In this document: one piece after another, positions 31,219 through 42,879 of the stretch | Layout: every line of letters starts with the position of its first letter | Numbering within the stretch: position 1 is the first letter of the stretch | Source of the DNA: Volvox africanus | Lineage: Eukaryota > Chlorophyta > Chlorophyceae > Chlamydomonadales > Volvocaceae | DNA: 64,000 nt | Reading direction: 5' to 3' | NCBI GenBank assembly: GCA_030268105.1 | Contig: BSDZ01000116.1 | Location: forward strand, 1,636,001-1,700,000 | Made by a program: the position numbers and the translations under genes | Notes under the pieces: model-generated | The model's database searches: none | Seen by the model: only the letters and a program-made list of their open reading frames with translations | Told to the model about the DNA's origin: nothing

Positions 31219-33880
31219 TTACCTAGGGGAGATCTGCACGGTCATGGTTGCCGGCGTGGCCACAACCGGGCTAGGCATCACCACACCGTTACCGTTAGCA
31301 CCGTTACCATTTCCGTTTCCGTTTGAACCAGCTGTCACGTGCTGAGGTACGGAATTGCCGTTCGCGGGTACCATCAGCAGGGTCGCAAGGCCGGCCTCGG
31401 CGAGAACTGTCTTGGTGTCTGCGTCGTCCTTCAGAGTGGCCATCACATCCGCCTGGATGCGGTTGCAGATGACGTCCAGCGGCAGAATGCTGGAAGGGAC
31501 CGAATAGAATAGGAGAGGGGAGGGGAGGGGAGGGGAAACGGAAACCATGTGAGGAATCCTCTGAAGGCTTCATCTGAGGATGATCACTTCGGCATAGGAA
31601 GCAGAAGTCCGCCCCGCCCCGCCCCGTACTATCATGTACTATCCTTTCATGCTCTGCTGCGCACACTTGCATACACGCATACACTGCGCTTCCAACTACG
31701 ACAGTACTGCAGCACACCGCTATTGGCGAGGGGATACATCACATTACCTCTCAATACATATTACTATCATCTCCATTGCTCTCACTGCTGACGCTTGAGG
31801 CGTGAAAATCATACATCATATCACATCACATCACATCACACATAACATCGTGTTGCGGAGTTGTTGATGAGTCATCCGAATGAGGAGCCAGCACTCACCC
31901 AAATGGCTCCTCGCACTGAACACCGATCTCCTCGATACCACACAGCACCGCCGCAATGCCCGTACACACCGGTACGACACCCACGCCACACTGAGCGTAC
32001 AGCGCGAATGGCAGCAGCGTTAGCCACATGAAGAGGAAGCGAGCGGTGTGGCGGGTGTAGGAGACCGGGATGGGGGCGCGCAACAGGCGCTCGCAGCCTC
32101 CGAGGACGTCGTGGAAGAACGTGAGGTTGTTGCTCATTTGCATTTGGTGGATGGAACTCATCGGAACAGACTGAATGATCTGTAGTGGGTGGGAGGGAGG
32201 TGGGGGGAAGGGGGGAAGTGGAGAAAGAGAGGAATGGAAACGGCGCGTGGGCAATGTGGGGTAGAAAACGGACATGGGAGGCGGATCAACATCAACACCA
32301 ACATCAACACCGGGATCCGGACGCATGTACAGTCACGAGTTGGCCGCATGACCGGCATGCCGTGCGTATTTTAAAAACAGATATATTCACATGGATAAAA
32401 GCTGCTACACGAGGAGCCCTTCTAGTTCATAAACCTGCTCTACAAGCCCCACGACTACACCTAGTCTCCAAGACATGCATGTCAGACAAGTAGGAATCGC
32501 ATCACCCCCGCTTTGCGTTCGTCATCCTAGATTACACACGGTTGCGTATATATATTCGAGGGTAGTTGAGAGAAATGCCCGCAATCCGCATACCTGACTG
32601 ATGGCGTGGATCGCGCGGACGGGCCGGTGCTGGCTCTTGGCCAGCATCTCCAACTCAGCGGGCGTCAATATGTTCTTCAGCTCGCTCTCCAGCGTTACTT
32701 CGGGCTGGAAGTGGATCCGCAGTGCTCGGGCGAAAGACACCACCCAGCGGGCCAGCGCCTTCTTGGCCTCCACCTGGTCGTCGGGGAAGCAGGTGGCGCC
32801 TTGGCGCATGATGTCACGACTGCGGTTCAGCAAACCGCCCCACATCTTGCGCGCTTCATCCCAGCGACCGTAGCTGGAGTTAGTCCGGAAGACGAGTAAG
32901 AGCGACAGGGCGACACTGGTGTTGGAGATGAAGGCGCTACAGGAGGCGTTCGGCATGAGGGAGGGGAGGCCATCCGGAAGGAGATGCTGGTCGTAGGCGG
33001 CCATGTAGGCAGCCAGAGCGGAGGAGACGATACCGACCCAGAGAATGGAAGGCATCGCGTTTTGGATGATATGAGACCTGCGTGTGTCAGGGGTTCCGAC
33101 ATGGCAAGGCATCGCAAAGAAGCTTTGACACGAAACCAAGACCTGGTCGGAAGGGTATGGAAATATGAGACATCTTGAGACAGAGTATGTGATCATGGAT
33201 TGATAAAATGTCGTTGTGGTTCTCCTTCGTGCCCATATCTGCGGCACCAGAAGTTGCGTGTCGACGGTTGCAAATGCGCTTCACCACTTACTGCGGGATG
33301 GTGAACAGCCGCTTCATAAGGCGAAACTGGCTCCGATGGGTTTGCCATTGCGGGAAGTCGTATACCTGAGAGGAGATCATGTTATGGGCCCGTTCTAATT
33401 GTCAGGATGGCATACTTCACGATCGTGTGCCAGGTGAGACCCTTCAGACCAAATGTCATTAACTTCAGGGAAGATACACTTAGTTAAGTTCTAATAGCTA
33501 CTTATGTGGTTATAGCACTTTCCAACAAGGTTCCTCGCATACGATGAGCGTTAAGCTTTGCAACCATCCAGGTCGCATTTAATAACCCATGTTATCACAT
33601 GTATGCGAGCAGATTCACTGACCGTTCGGAAGTACTTCCTGGCCTCTTCACTGCGTGGCAGCGGTGTAACTGTGCCAGCTTGCGAGGACAGGGCGCCGAG
33701 CGGATTGCTTTGGATAGGAGCATTGGGATCCTTTGCTGCGTTGGCCACAACAATCAATCGAGAACGAGACAGCCGGCTGCCATGAAGTGCAGACCCTAGA
33801 CCACGCGGCATGGGGTACCGCTGCTGTAGACCACAAAGCATCGCGGACGAAGCCATTTTGTACAAGTCGACTAAAGGCAA
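31219..33880 (-). CDS. Chloroplast bestrophin-like anion channel, 455 aa, five exons
   Basis: Exons (minus) are 33880-33623, 33365-33292, 33077-32594, 32179-31899 and 31489-31219; all phases close. The family forms pentameric chloride/bicarbonate channels; plant (VCCN1) and Chlamydomonas members sit in the thylakoid membrane. Seen here: a Ser/Arg/Ala-rich N-terminus resembling a plastid transit peptide. An ATG at 33856 (MASSAM) is an equally good start. The family motifs follow in order: VYDFPQWQTHRSQFRLMKRL, membrane segments ILWVGIVSSALAAYMAAY and SCSAFISNTSVALSLLLVFR, the pore-side TNSSYGRWDEARKMWGGLLN, NLTFFHDVLGGCERLLRAPI, PVSYTRHTARFLFMWLTLLP, and GIEEIGVQCEEPFGILPLDV. The C-terminal tail is Gly/Asn/Pro-rich and variable. 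The last codons (CCTAGGTAAAT) contain a possible donor, so a further exon is not excluded. The gene is divergent from TRS33. Confidence 0.92.
31509..31540. repeat. (GGGGA)n tract in bestrophin intron 4
   Basis: Purine-only gagaggggaggggaggggagg pattern just upstream (plus strand) of exon 5. Confidence 0.85.
31812..31845. repeat. (ATCAC)n short tandem repeat in bestrophin intron 4
   Basis: Four to five copies of atcac in tandem. Confidence 0.85.
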
Positions 33881-36117
33881 CCAATGAAAATATCATTACA
33901 GATAGAAGCTGCTTTATTTTGTATGCGTAGTAGGTCTTTCAGCGTAGGAGGTCCGTACCCCGTCGTACTAACTCGATGTGTCAGCTAGCTGTGTTGCAGC
34001 TGAACCGCATGACGGCTACAATGCCAAAGGATGATATTTCCATATGAAATCGTGATTCATTATGCCTTGATCTTTTTCCAATACGTGACACCCGAAGGTG
34101 CGAACAGTAGTGATACTTCCTTACCCCATTCTCACTTTGATGAATGATTAAAAGATCAAATCATATTGAACTTAAATCAATAATGTCGTGTTGCTAAGTT
34201 TAATGTAGTGATTGCACGTGACGCATGTAATCGAAGTTACGGTTAGGAGCATCCACCTGGGAAGTAAACGCATTTTTTGTTCTGATTGGGGGAAGCGTTC
34301 CGTTTCTGTCGTCGGTTAAACGTTTTCCGTGACAGCTCTGAAACTGCGCTATTGCGTTTTCCCTTTGTTTTTCATTTTTCCTCCTTCGATTTTTACTTAA
34401 ATATTTTTTTCTGATGTCACACGGCGCTCAGATCCTTATGCAGGCCGTGCACAAATCGGTAAGTTTTAATGCATCCGCCAAGCATATTCGTGTGCTGTAC
34501 CTTACGTCAAAAATCGTCCAAATAAAATACATTATTTTATCACATCTTAAGTGTTCATTAGAAGACACACCAGACCAATAAAAAGGCGCACCAAACACGT
34601 TCAGCAAGACCAATCCAGTCCGAATAAACCTTACCCGAAACACGTTCGTTTGTTTCACAAACTCCTTCCTGTCCGAACAGTTATTAGTCACCGCAGTATG
34701 GACTAGCATTCAACAGCCTAACAGCCCCACCACTAGCTCTATGAGAAGGTTCAGGAGACCGACAGGCAACCGACGCGGCAAGTCCTGATCGTTAACCGAC
34801 GCAGCCATTCTTTTCAGAAATGCTGCAAGATTGCGGGCCGCATATTTCTCTTACATCATAAACCCCTCACCTACTATAACGGTTAGAAGAGAATACATAG
34901 AAGCTTTGACGGTCTTGATAAGCCAACTTGGCTACGCTTGGCGTGGACAGATAGACACATGGGTCATCCGTAAGCTCCCGTGCCGCCGCTTATATAAAAG
35001 CACGACGTATGAGTAATCTAAAAGCGTCAGCGGTACTGTGATGTAGGTGATTTGGATGGGTTAGATCGTTATATGTTTTTTGGGAGGGGGGGTAAGGCCC
35101 ATTTAGCTTGCTGTATGTGCGACGACAAGTAAGCAATGGATGCAGCTAAAGTAAAGATAGGTAAAGGTGGATAGGTAAAGTAGATAGGTAAACTAAAGGT
35201 AGGTAAAGGTAGGTATTTCCATCCATCTAGCTTCGTGCGTCCACGAGCAACGAACACTTCACGCACCTAGCAGGGAGGACTATTCACATAACAGCAAGCT
35301 CAGCAGCAGGCGCATACGCAGCATGCGAAGCACGTACGTATGTGCAGCAGTACAGCAGCGTCAGCGTCGATCGGCGGCCTCATCAGAAACGACAGCAGCT
35401 ACCTCATGAACATCGCAGCCCTAATTTATTAAGTCCAATCCCGCAATTATGTAACATCGCAAGAAATTATTATTCTACTACTTTAATTTGATATTTCTTT
35501 AATAAATATTTATATAAATGCAAAGATCTAAAATGCAGCCGGGCACACATATAATTAAGAGGCTGGGCGCGCGCCCCTGCGTGCCAAATTGCGCAGTGAC
35601 GCACGGGTAGTGGGCACGTGTTGGCAGCGGTATTTAATACGGCTACTCGGGCGCACGTAAAAATTATGGGGAAGGGGGAAAGCTAATGGACGGACCACCA
35701 GAACGTTCATGCTGCCTCAAGTAGGAGGGATGGAGGTCTGGATGGGGTTTCATTGAAATTTGAATGCATTTGGTTCAAACAGTATTCAGGCACTTCGGGA
35801 AATTCGGGCATTTTGGGCACTTCGGGCTCTAATAATATGGTTGACGGTTACAAGTCGTACGTAAGTAACAAGAAACGTCCATGCGACGCTGAACCGCTCA
35901 AGGCTTCGAAAAATCTAATCATTCTAATTTTTTTGAAATGTTGTTTCTTTAGCTAAGGTGGCAAGCTTCCAAATGCATTAACTCGAGCACTGGTACAGTT
36001 TGAAGACTGGGTCTCATCATACTGTTTCAATTCAAGATCCCGTAAGTGCAGACAACTTATGTTTTTACTGATGATAACTTTTAGGTAAAACATCCTTAGT
36101 CTTCTGGACGGACAGCG
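33881..36117. other. Divergent intergenic region between bestrophin and TRS33
   Basis: 2.2 kb that should hold the promoters of both genes. Contents: an AT-rich stretch at 34.0-34.6 kb, a degenerate GGTAAA/GGTAGG tandem tract at 35157-35216, CAG-rich sequence at 35290-35370, and a short TTCGGGCA-type repeat at 35786-35830. No coding region is supported and no core promoter element can be assigned with confidence. Confidence 0.5.
35157..35216. repeat. Degenerate aggtaaa(g)gtggat tandem tract
   Basis: Repeated aggtaaag/taggtaaa words over about 60 bp. Confidence 0.7.
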
Positions 36118-38655
36118 ATGTCTGGGCTTCAACCATCGCCAACTCCAGCCGCTGGTGTAAAGAAGCCCGCAAGACGCTGCGCTGAGGTATTTTACAAGAT
36201 GGACAGAGCATCTCTTATGGCGTCGTAGTCGCCATTTGTCCATCCAATCGGCATCCGTACCAACGTGCACCCCGCATCCGCTTTGCTCCGGTCCCTAACT
36301 CGGATGGGCTTCAGGTCTGCTTAGAACTTCTTTGCGTGGAGAGTGTGAGGCTCTTTCATGAGAAGCAAAGTGGTCCTGCGGCGGCCGCAGCCTTGGAGGC
36401 TGTCGGCTTCCGGGTGGGGCAACAACTGGCGGAGAGGTGGGCATTATAAATTTAAGCAGCAGCGGGACAAACTGAGCAGCAAGAGAGTGCCATCGGGGAT
36501 CACAACCTGCTCACACCCGCATTTCCACGCGAGCAAGAGAATACCACATTTGGACGCGGGCACACAGGACCTCACTGGGGGCCTGGCTGGCTCCTGCGCA
36601 CTGCTCACCCTATAAATTACCGCGAACCACAGCATCATAATACTATTGGAATGATAGAAATCGGGGGCGGCGCCCCCGCTTGACCCAAACAGACGCACAG
36701 ACGAACGGAGATACAAATGGGGGACAGGATGACGTGGTGGAGGGGCTGTGCGGGTTTTAAAAATAGGGGGACAAGAGGGAGGCGAGGAGCGTCAAGGGCT
36801 TAAACATATTTTGGATGTAGCAATATGTTACATCCTACACCAGCTGATATATTTTGGGCGTCGTTATCTGAGGTCCTGATCTGTGGGCGGCGCGAGGGGG
36901 GTGAGGGAGGAGGGTTGCGGTTTGGGCCCACATGTGGAGGTGTGTTTGCTGCTTGGAACAAGGGTAAGAAGAAGAGGGGGAAGGGTAAGAGGTATACAGG
37001 GTTGAGCCCGGCAAAGGGTGTACGGCTTCCTGTATCCGCATGATGCCATTCAAGGAGGGGCCATACGATACTAGTTCCGAAGGTGCGTCCCCCACTGCAT
37101 TCATTTATCCCGAGCGCATAATAAATAGAGACAGAACGACTGACAGACAGAGACACAGACTGGCGGAGCGCAGTATCACCCTCTACAGCACACATAATCC
37201 CACACACCTCCAATCCGGAGTCCACTTCGAGCAATCGCTCCCTGCTCCTGCACGGGTACATATCCACACGTACGTACAAACGTACATACAAGTAGATTTA
37301 TCCGCAGGTTTAGATATTTTTATTAGGGTTTTAGGGTTTGAGATTTACCTCTCTGTCTGTCTGTGCCTCTCTATCTGTCTGTGCCTCTCTGTCCGTCTGT
37401 CTGTCCGTACCAAAGTGCGCATTCGGGGCTGACAGTGTTTTTGCTTTCCTCCAGAAGGACAGGAAAGAAACGGAGAGAGAGGGGGGGAGGGTACAGCGAG
37501 TTACCTTCGGCTCCATTCCTAATCCACTACGCCGTGCTGTGTGCTGTGTGCTAAATACACTCCGTCTGCTTTCCATCGGTTCGGGAGATGATGCAGTTTG
37601 CGTCCTAATCTGACACACATACACACGTACTCGTTTCCCCAACACACGCGCAGGTACACTCGGGACAAAACCCGGCTGGGGGACACTTTGGAAATCATCA
37701 AGTTCGTGTGCAAGGAGTTTTGGCAGGCCCTGTTCAAGAAGCAAGTGGACAACCTGAAAACGAACCACCGGGTGGGGTTACGTGGGCGGGCGAGGAAGGG
37801 TTTGAGGTCGGGGGAGCTTGGGGATATATGAGGGGGCAAGGAAAAGGGGGGGGGGCAGCGAAAAGTGTACTGAATGGCGACTTGGCGTTGACATGGTTGC
37901 CGTGCCTTGCCTTGCCCCCTCCGCCCTCGACCCCCACGTTTAGTCCTCGTTTTTTCAGTATCAGCACCAGGATTCTGTTTTCTCGGCTTCCCTCCCCCTT
38001 CATTCCTGTCCTTACCCATCCCTACCCTTCAGGGTATGTTCACTCCTTTCGTTAATGGCCATATACACACTCCTCCGGCTCTCTGGCAAATAGCCTCTGA
38101 CTTCCCTCGCTGTAATTCCTCCAATTGTACACCCGAATAGGGAGTTTACGTTTTGCAGGACAACGGTTTCCGTTGGCTCCAACGACTTTCCATACCTGCG
38201 GCCGGCTCCGATGCAGCGCGGGAGGAGGCGGCCCGCCAGATTGCACTCAGCTATCTGCACTTGCCGTGCGGTGTCGTACGTGGGGCCCTCTGCCATCTCG
38301 GTGTTAGCTGTACGGTGGAAGCTGACCCCAAGCACTTACCCAGCTGTGAGTCATCGGGGCTAGAGCCGCCGTCTGTATCTGTATGTTTCGGATTACTGGT
38401 GTACGTTGTACTGCGCGTACGTATGAGGTTCAAAACACAAAACGCACTGCACACATGCACGCATGGATGCTGTGCGTTTTGTATTTTGAACCTCCACCTC
38501 CTCATCTTTTCGTATTCATTTATGGTTCGCTGAATTCATCCCCTTAAACCTAATCCTTAACCCCCATCCCCATCCGCCTCGTCCCTCTATCCCCCTCACC
38601 TCTCACCCCACAATACCGCGTTATAGGTACCTTCACAGTACGCATCCTTGCCTAA
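36118..38655 (+). CDS. TRS33: TRAPP complex subunit TRS33/TRAPPC6, 180 aa, five exons
   Basis: Exons are 36118-36186, 36315-36436, 37654-37771, 38141-38345 and 38627-38655; all junctions are GT-AG and in phase. The product is a Bet3-like roadblock-fold subunit of TRAPP, the tethering complex and Rab exchange factor of ER-Golgi traffic. Family signatures are clear: [51 protein letters not shown], then [37 protein letters not shown], and the terminal LPSC(T)FTVRI ending TAA. The length suits the family (about 160-195 aa). Exon 1 ([20 protein letters not shown]) is the least certain because this segment is not conserved; it was chosen because it is in phase and followed by a good donor. Intron 2 (1217 bp) carries microsatellites and a telomere-like motif. 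Confidence 0.93.
37320..37346 (+). repeat. Interstitial telomere-like motif in TRS33 intron 2
   Basis: ttattagggttttagggttt contains one and a half TTTTAGGG-type units, the repeat known from Chlamydomonas telomeres. It is directly followed by a CTGT microsatellite. Confidence 0.5.
37351..37411. repeat. (CTGT/CTCT)n microsatellite
   Basis: Interrupted ctgtctgtctgtgcctctct units in TRS33 intron 2. Confidence 0.9.
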
Positions 38656-38758
38656 TCCGGATCTCCGTCACTGCGCGGCCGCTCCGAAACCACTTTTGCC
38701 GCTGGGAAGTGTGACTGGACAGTTTTTCTGCAGCAGTGCTGGTGCTTATGGTGCTAAC

Positions 38759-38763
38759 TGTAA
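38759..38763 (+). terminator. TRS33: Putative poly(A) signal of TRS33
   Basis: TGTAA, the main green-algal (Chlamydomonas) polyadenylation motif, 104 nt after the stop codon. Confidence 0.5.
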
Positions 38764-41338
38764 TAGTGGTGGCGCTGGCAGTGAGGACGGGGGTTGATGA
38801 TGACGATGGAGGTTGATGTATGGTGGTGGTTGAGGTCGCGGCCTTATTGCTCCAGCGTTAATAAGGTCTTGAGGAGTTCCTCCACAACCATGGTAAGCTC
38901 TCCCTCCCCGTCCGCGCAATCAGCGACTACGAGCTCAGCTGATCACCAGGCTGATGGGAACGGCGGGGGATTGGGGTTAAGCAGGTGGCGTAAAAAAGAG
39001 TGCGCGTGCAGATGATGATGCAAGAGTGTGCGCGTGGCATTCGGAAGACAGCCTCTATGACCTATGAAACGGGCCATCCCATCGCGTATAGGCCACGACA
39101 GCAGGCCACGAGGAAACGGCTGAAGAGCAGTGTATGGTCCTGTGCTATGCCGTGCCACAGCACAAGCGTGCCCTGCCCTGTCCATATGCGCAACATACGC
39201 TCTGTTGGATTTGCGGTCAGCCAAGTCCTCCCTGTAAACACCATCATGTATCATATCCGATGAAATGGAACCGTTTTGAAACGTCACGGATTTTTCTTGT
39301 TAGAGAGGGACAGGGATGGAGGGGATCTGCATCCAAGGCGAGGGGACATATTGCTACATTACCGCCGCCGTTGTTCTGTAAGTGCTCCTAAGATGCGCTA
39401 CGAGCAGAGGGCATAGTCCACTCCTGTCATGCCCATCAATGCCATCACCCTCTCGCTAATGCACTGGCTGTCCTGATGTTTTTACGACCTGCCGTTTTCT
39501 GTACATTACACACATTCGCCATTTTAAGGAAAACATGCACAGTTCCGAAGTCTCCACAGCCTCGCTCAATCCTCCTGATGCTTGCGATTATACATATGCA
39601 TCAACGCCACCACCATCACAATGGAGAGAATTCATCTTTAAAGGCAGGGGGCGCCCAGCAGAAGCACACCGGCGGGACCTCGCGCAAAAAACTTATAAAA
39701 CGCGAGGAATCTCAACAATTGCATCACTACTCTAGGGATGGTCCCAGCAAAGAAAAGCTTAGCCGAGCACTGAAGAAAGAAAGCATGGGGGTGGGGGATC
39801 AGAGTCACTGTCGTTGCTTTTACGTCACCAAACGCGCCCTGCAGCTGCAGCCCGTATACTGTCCCCGTTCTCTTCCGTCCACCTCCGCATTGTCAGAAAG
39901 CAATCCAATACTTCATTTCGTGGTGCGTGGTCCTTAAGGTCGTCCTGTTTTCCCCTGTGCCGTACCAGACATTCAATCCTGTGCTGTTGCTGAACATTCG
40001 GCGCAAGCGGCCCGCAAACTCGCCCGCACCTGCACCTGCACCCGCACCCGAGGAAAGGTAGTGTGATTGGGGAACTGCCCTAACATACACTGATAAAAGG
40101 CTTATGTCAGTTGGCGGTTGGTCGCTCGCCACGTCATGCCAGCGTGCACTTGCCCAACAAATTACCCAATCAACAACGCCTTACCCAAACATGACAGCTA
40201 CACTCGGGTCCGCACACATGCATCCCCATATACGTACACACAAACGCATGTAAAGCCACAACCACAATTTAACCTGCGCTATCCGCCCTCGCAGAGCTGC
40301 GGGCCACCGAACTCTACCACCACCATCACCACCGCCCCCAGAGAGCATCAAACGAATACAAACGTCAAACGTGAGTCCTCTTTGAAGCCTAACCTCACCG
40401 CTTTCTTGGCTGAAAATGACATCACGTAAAGATAGACCGCCTTCAATCACTTAATACCCCGGGGGTCCGCTTGTTTGAGGTCGTTTCAAATGGGTGCCAT
40501 GCCGGATGGATGCCAACACACACTACCAAAAACATATCATCACACAATCACTGCAGAGCCACAAAAGAGGCTGCCATGGGACCAAATCACCGGGTTCTTA
40601 AGTCACCACCTGGCAGATGGCACGACCACCAATCAGTAACCTCCAGACAGCGGGCGAAACAAGCTGACTCTCTCTGTGCGTATATCAACTTACAAATACC
40701 GAATGTACTTGGCAACATGCGCTATAGCCGTTGCCCTCAGCACCGCCATCACGATATCGCCGAAATTTCCGCCTCAGCGTGGATACACGTGGGAAGGAGG
40801 TGGTAATTACGCCGGGCGGGGCAGTGTGCGCGCTCTAACCTTGTGCCCAAGATAGGTACGGCAACCGCAACGACTTGAGTTGCATGAGACCCACTTGACA
40901 AGACGGAGAGATAGAGAATGTCAAAAACACGACGAGGAAGGCGACCCGTTGTATCATTTAAAGCCAGAATTTAAACCGCCACCACGTAGGGCCCTTTTAC
41001 CGCGCAGCCAGGTAGCAGCCCAGGGCCTATTTATATAAACCAAGAGAGTCGCTCTATTGGACGAGCAAATATCTTGTGTCTCGAATGCCTCCGGCCCGAG
41101 AAACGAACCCCCTAGAAAATTGGGCATCGAAAGCTGCTACTTCGGTAATACAGGCAAATACACACACACACATGATGCGCCTGAAAGCGTCCGGCTCCCC
41201 TCCCATTCTACCAACCTTGCCGGGGGCACAGAACGAAAACCCATACTTAAACAGTCGCCGTCGGATCGCGGCAACATATAAGAAGACGTAAGATAGAGCT
41301 GTGTGTGCCGCCCATGTTCCGGAACGCATGAGTGCATG

Positions 41339-41372
41339 TCTGTCTGTGTGTGTGTGTGTGTATGTCTGTGGT
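41339..41372. repeat. (TG)n-rich microsatellite
   Basis: tctgtctgtgtgtgtgtgtgtatgtctgtg. Confidence 0.85.
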
Positions 41373-42805
41373 TAGCGGGGGGATGTCCTGGCTTTTTTTA
41401 CCTCCGGCCCCGTGTCCCGCATCCAGCTTCACGTCCCCCACTTGATCCGTTCTTGGATTGGGAGCTCCGTCTTGCCTGTTTTCGCCACGGCCAACCCCTT
41501 TTAACACAACATTACAAAAACCCTACAGGACCCACCCCGACCACCAACACGCCGGGCAACAGCAGCAGAGGAAACGAGACTAGTTTTAAGTACTCCGCGA
41601 CAAATATTACGGCTAGTTTACGGCTGCCCCGCGGGTCTCGGTTTGCCAACTTGGCACTAACCCCCGGGAGAAGAGGCTTGCACGTCCACGTCAATTCTTA
41701 TACGGCGAAAAAACACACCTGGCACCGCAACACGCGGCACCGCAACAATCTGAGAAAGCTGTATGTGATAAGAAAAGAAACCAGAAAGAGATTGTTGCTC
41801 TGATAACGTTCCCACCTCATTCCCTTTTTCCCTAACGCTCGCGCACTCGCTCGCCGAGAGAGAGGATGCAACATCACCCGGCGCCCACCTACACAACCCG
41901 CGCAACCGAGGAAAATCGCGGGGGGCATATTAAAGTTTCGTAAAACAAAAAACGCATCTAAATGCGCAACGCAGCAAAGCCAACAGCGGCACAGCATAGC
42001 GCAGCACGGTGGTGGTGGATATTGCAGCAGCAGCCGGCAGCAAAGACAGCATATAACATGCCATGCATTGCCACATGGACCATAACCCATGGCTTGAGGC
42101 AACTCGCGTGTCAATGAAGCGCCCCTTATGCCGTTCCCGCCCCGTTCACATCACGGCCGAGTGGCAGCGCCTTTCCCTCCGTGAATCCCCGGCCAGCGCC
42201 GCTTCATCTCCTGTCCCTCCCCCGGCATCGCCTTACCCCGACGTGCTACTTTTCGTTCACCCATGAGTTGCCAGTGTCGTACACAAGCAACTTAAATCAG
42301 AATCACTGACAACGCGTGGACAAATCGAGTCCTTCATCCAAACACAGCACAATGCATTCAGGCACCGCAGAGGCAGATACGGCCAAGCGTCGCACCTCGA
42401 CGATGTGGCACCGCCACTACGGACGGCAGTGCAAACCGACAAGGGGGCAAAACGCAGCGAGGACCTGTGTGTTCTAATATTTCGACCGACCGCTTCCCTC
42501 TCTTCTCCTTCTCCTCCTCCTCAACGGACGTTGAGGCAAACAATCCCCCTGCAGCTCCTGCAGTCGTTTCCCACCTCCTCACATAACGTTTCAACTCATA
42601 CCCTCCATTCCTCCCCCCGACCCGTACTGTCTAGCCTAACCCGAGGGCCAGACCGGCAGACTGACAGACCGCACCAGACAGGCCGATCACCACCTCCACC
42701 CATCCCCCAGTCCATCTACCATCCGGGGCAAGGAGCTCACCCTGGCCGAGCCGGGGTAAGTGAGCACACCTTGAGCTTCTTGTATACGCAGGCAAACTAA
42801 GGGTA

Positions 42806-42810
42806 TTACA
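42806..42810 (-). terminator. Putative poly(A) signal of the PHT4-type gene
   Basis: TGTAA on the minus strand, 70 nt after the stop codon. Confidence 0.5.
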
Positions 42811-42879
42811 CACAGAGCACCTTCTGATCCAGCCGCGCAGCGTATTCCCCCCTTGCCCTGCCCAACCCCTCTCCTTGAC

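Larger units (their letters stand above)
38656..42805. other. 4.1-kb convergent intergenic region
   Basis: It lies between the TRS33 stop (plus) and the transporter stop (minus), so both 3' ends point into it. It includes a TG microsatellite (41339-41372), CA-rich and pyrimidine-rich patches, and many short open frames, none resembling a known protein or showing a plausible chain of exons. I see no gene. Confidence 0.5.
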
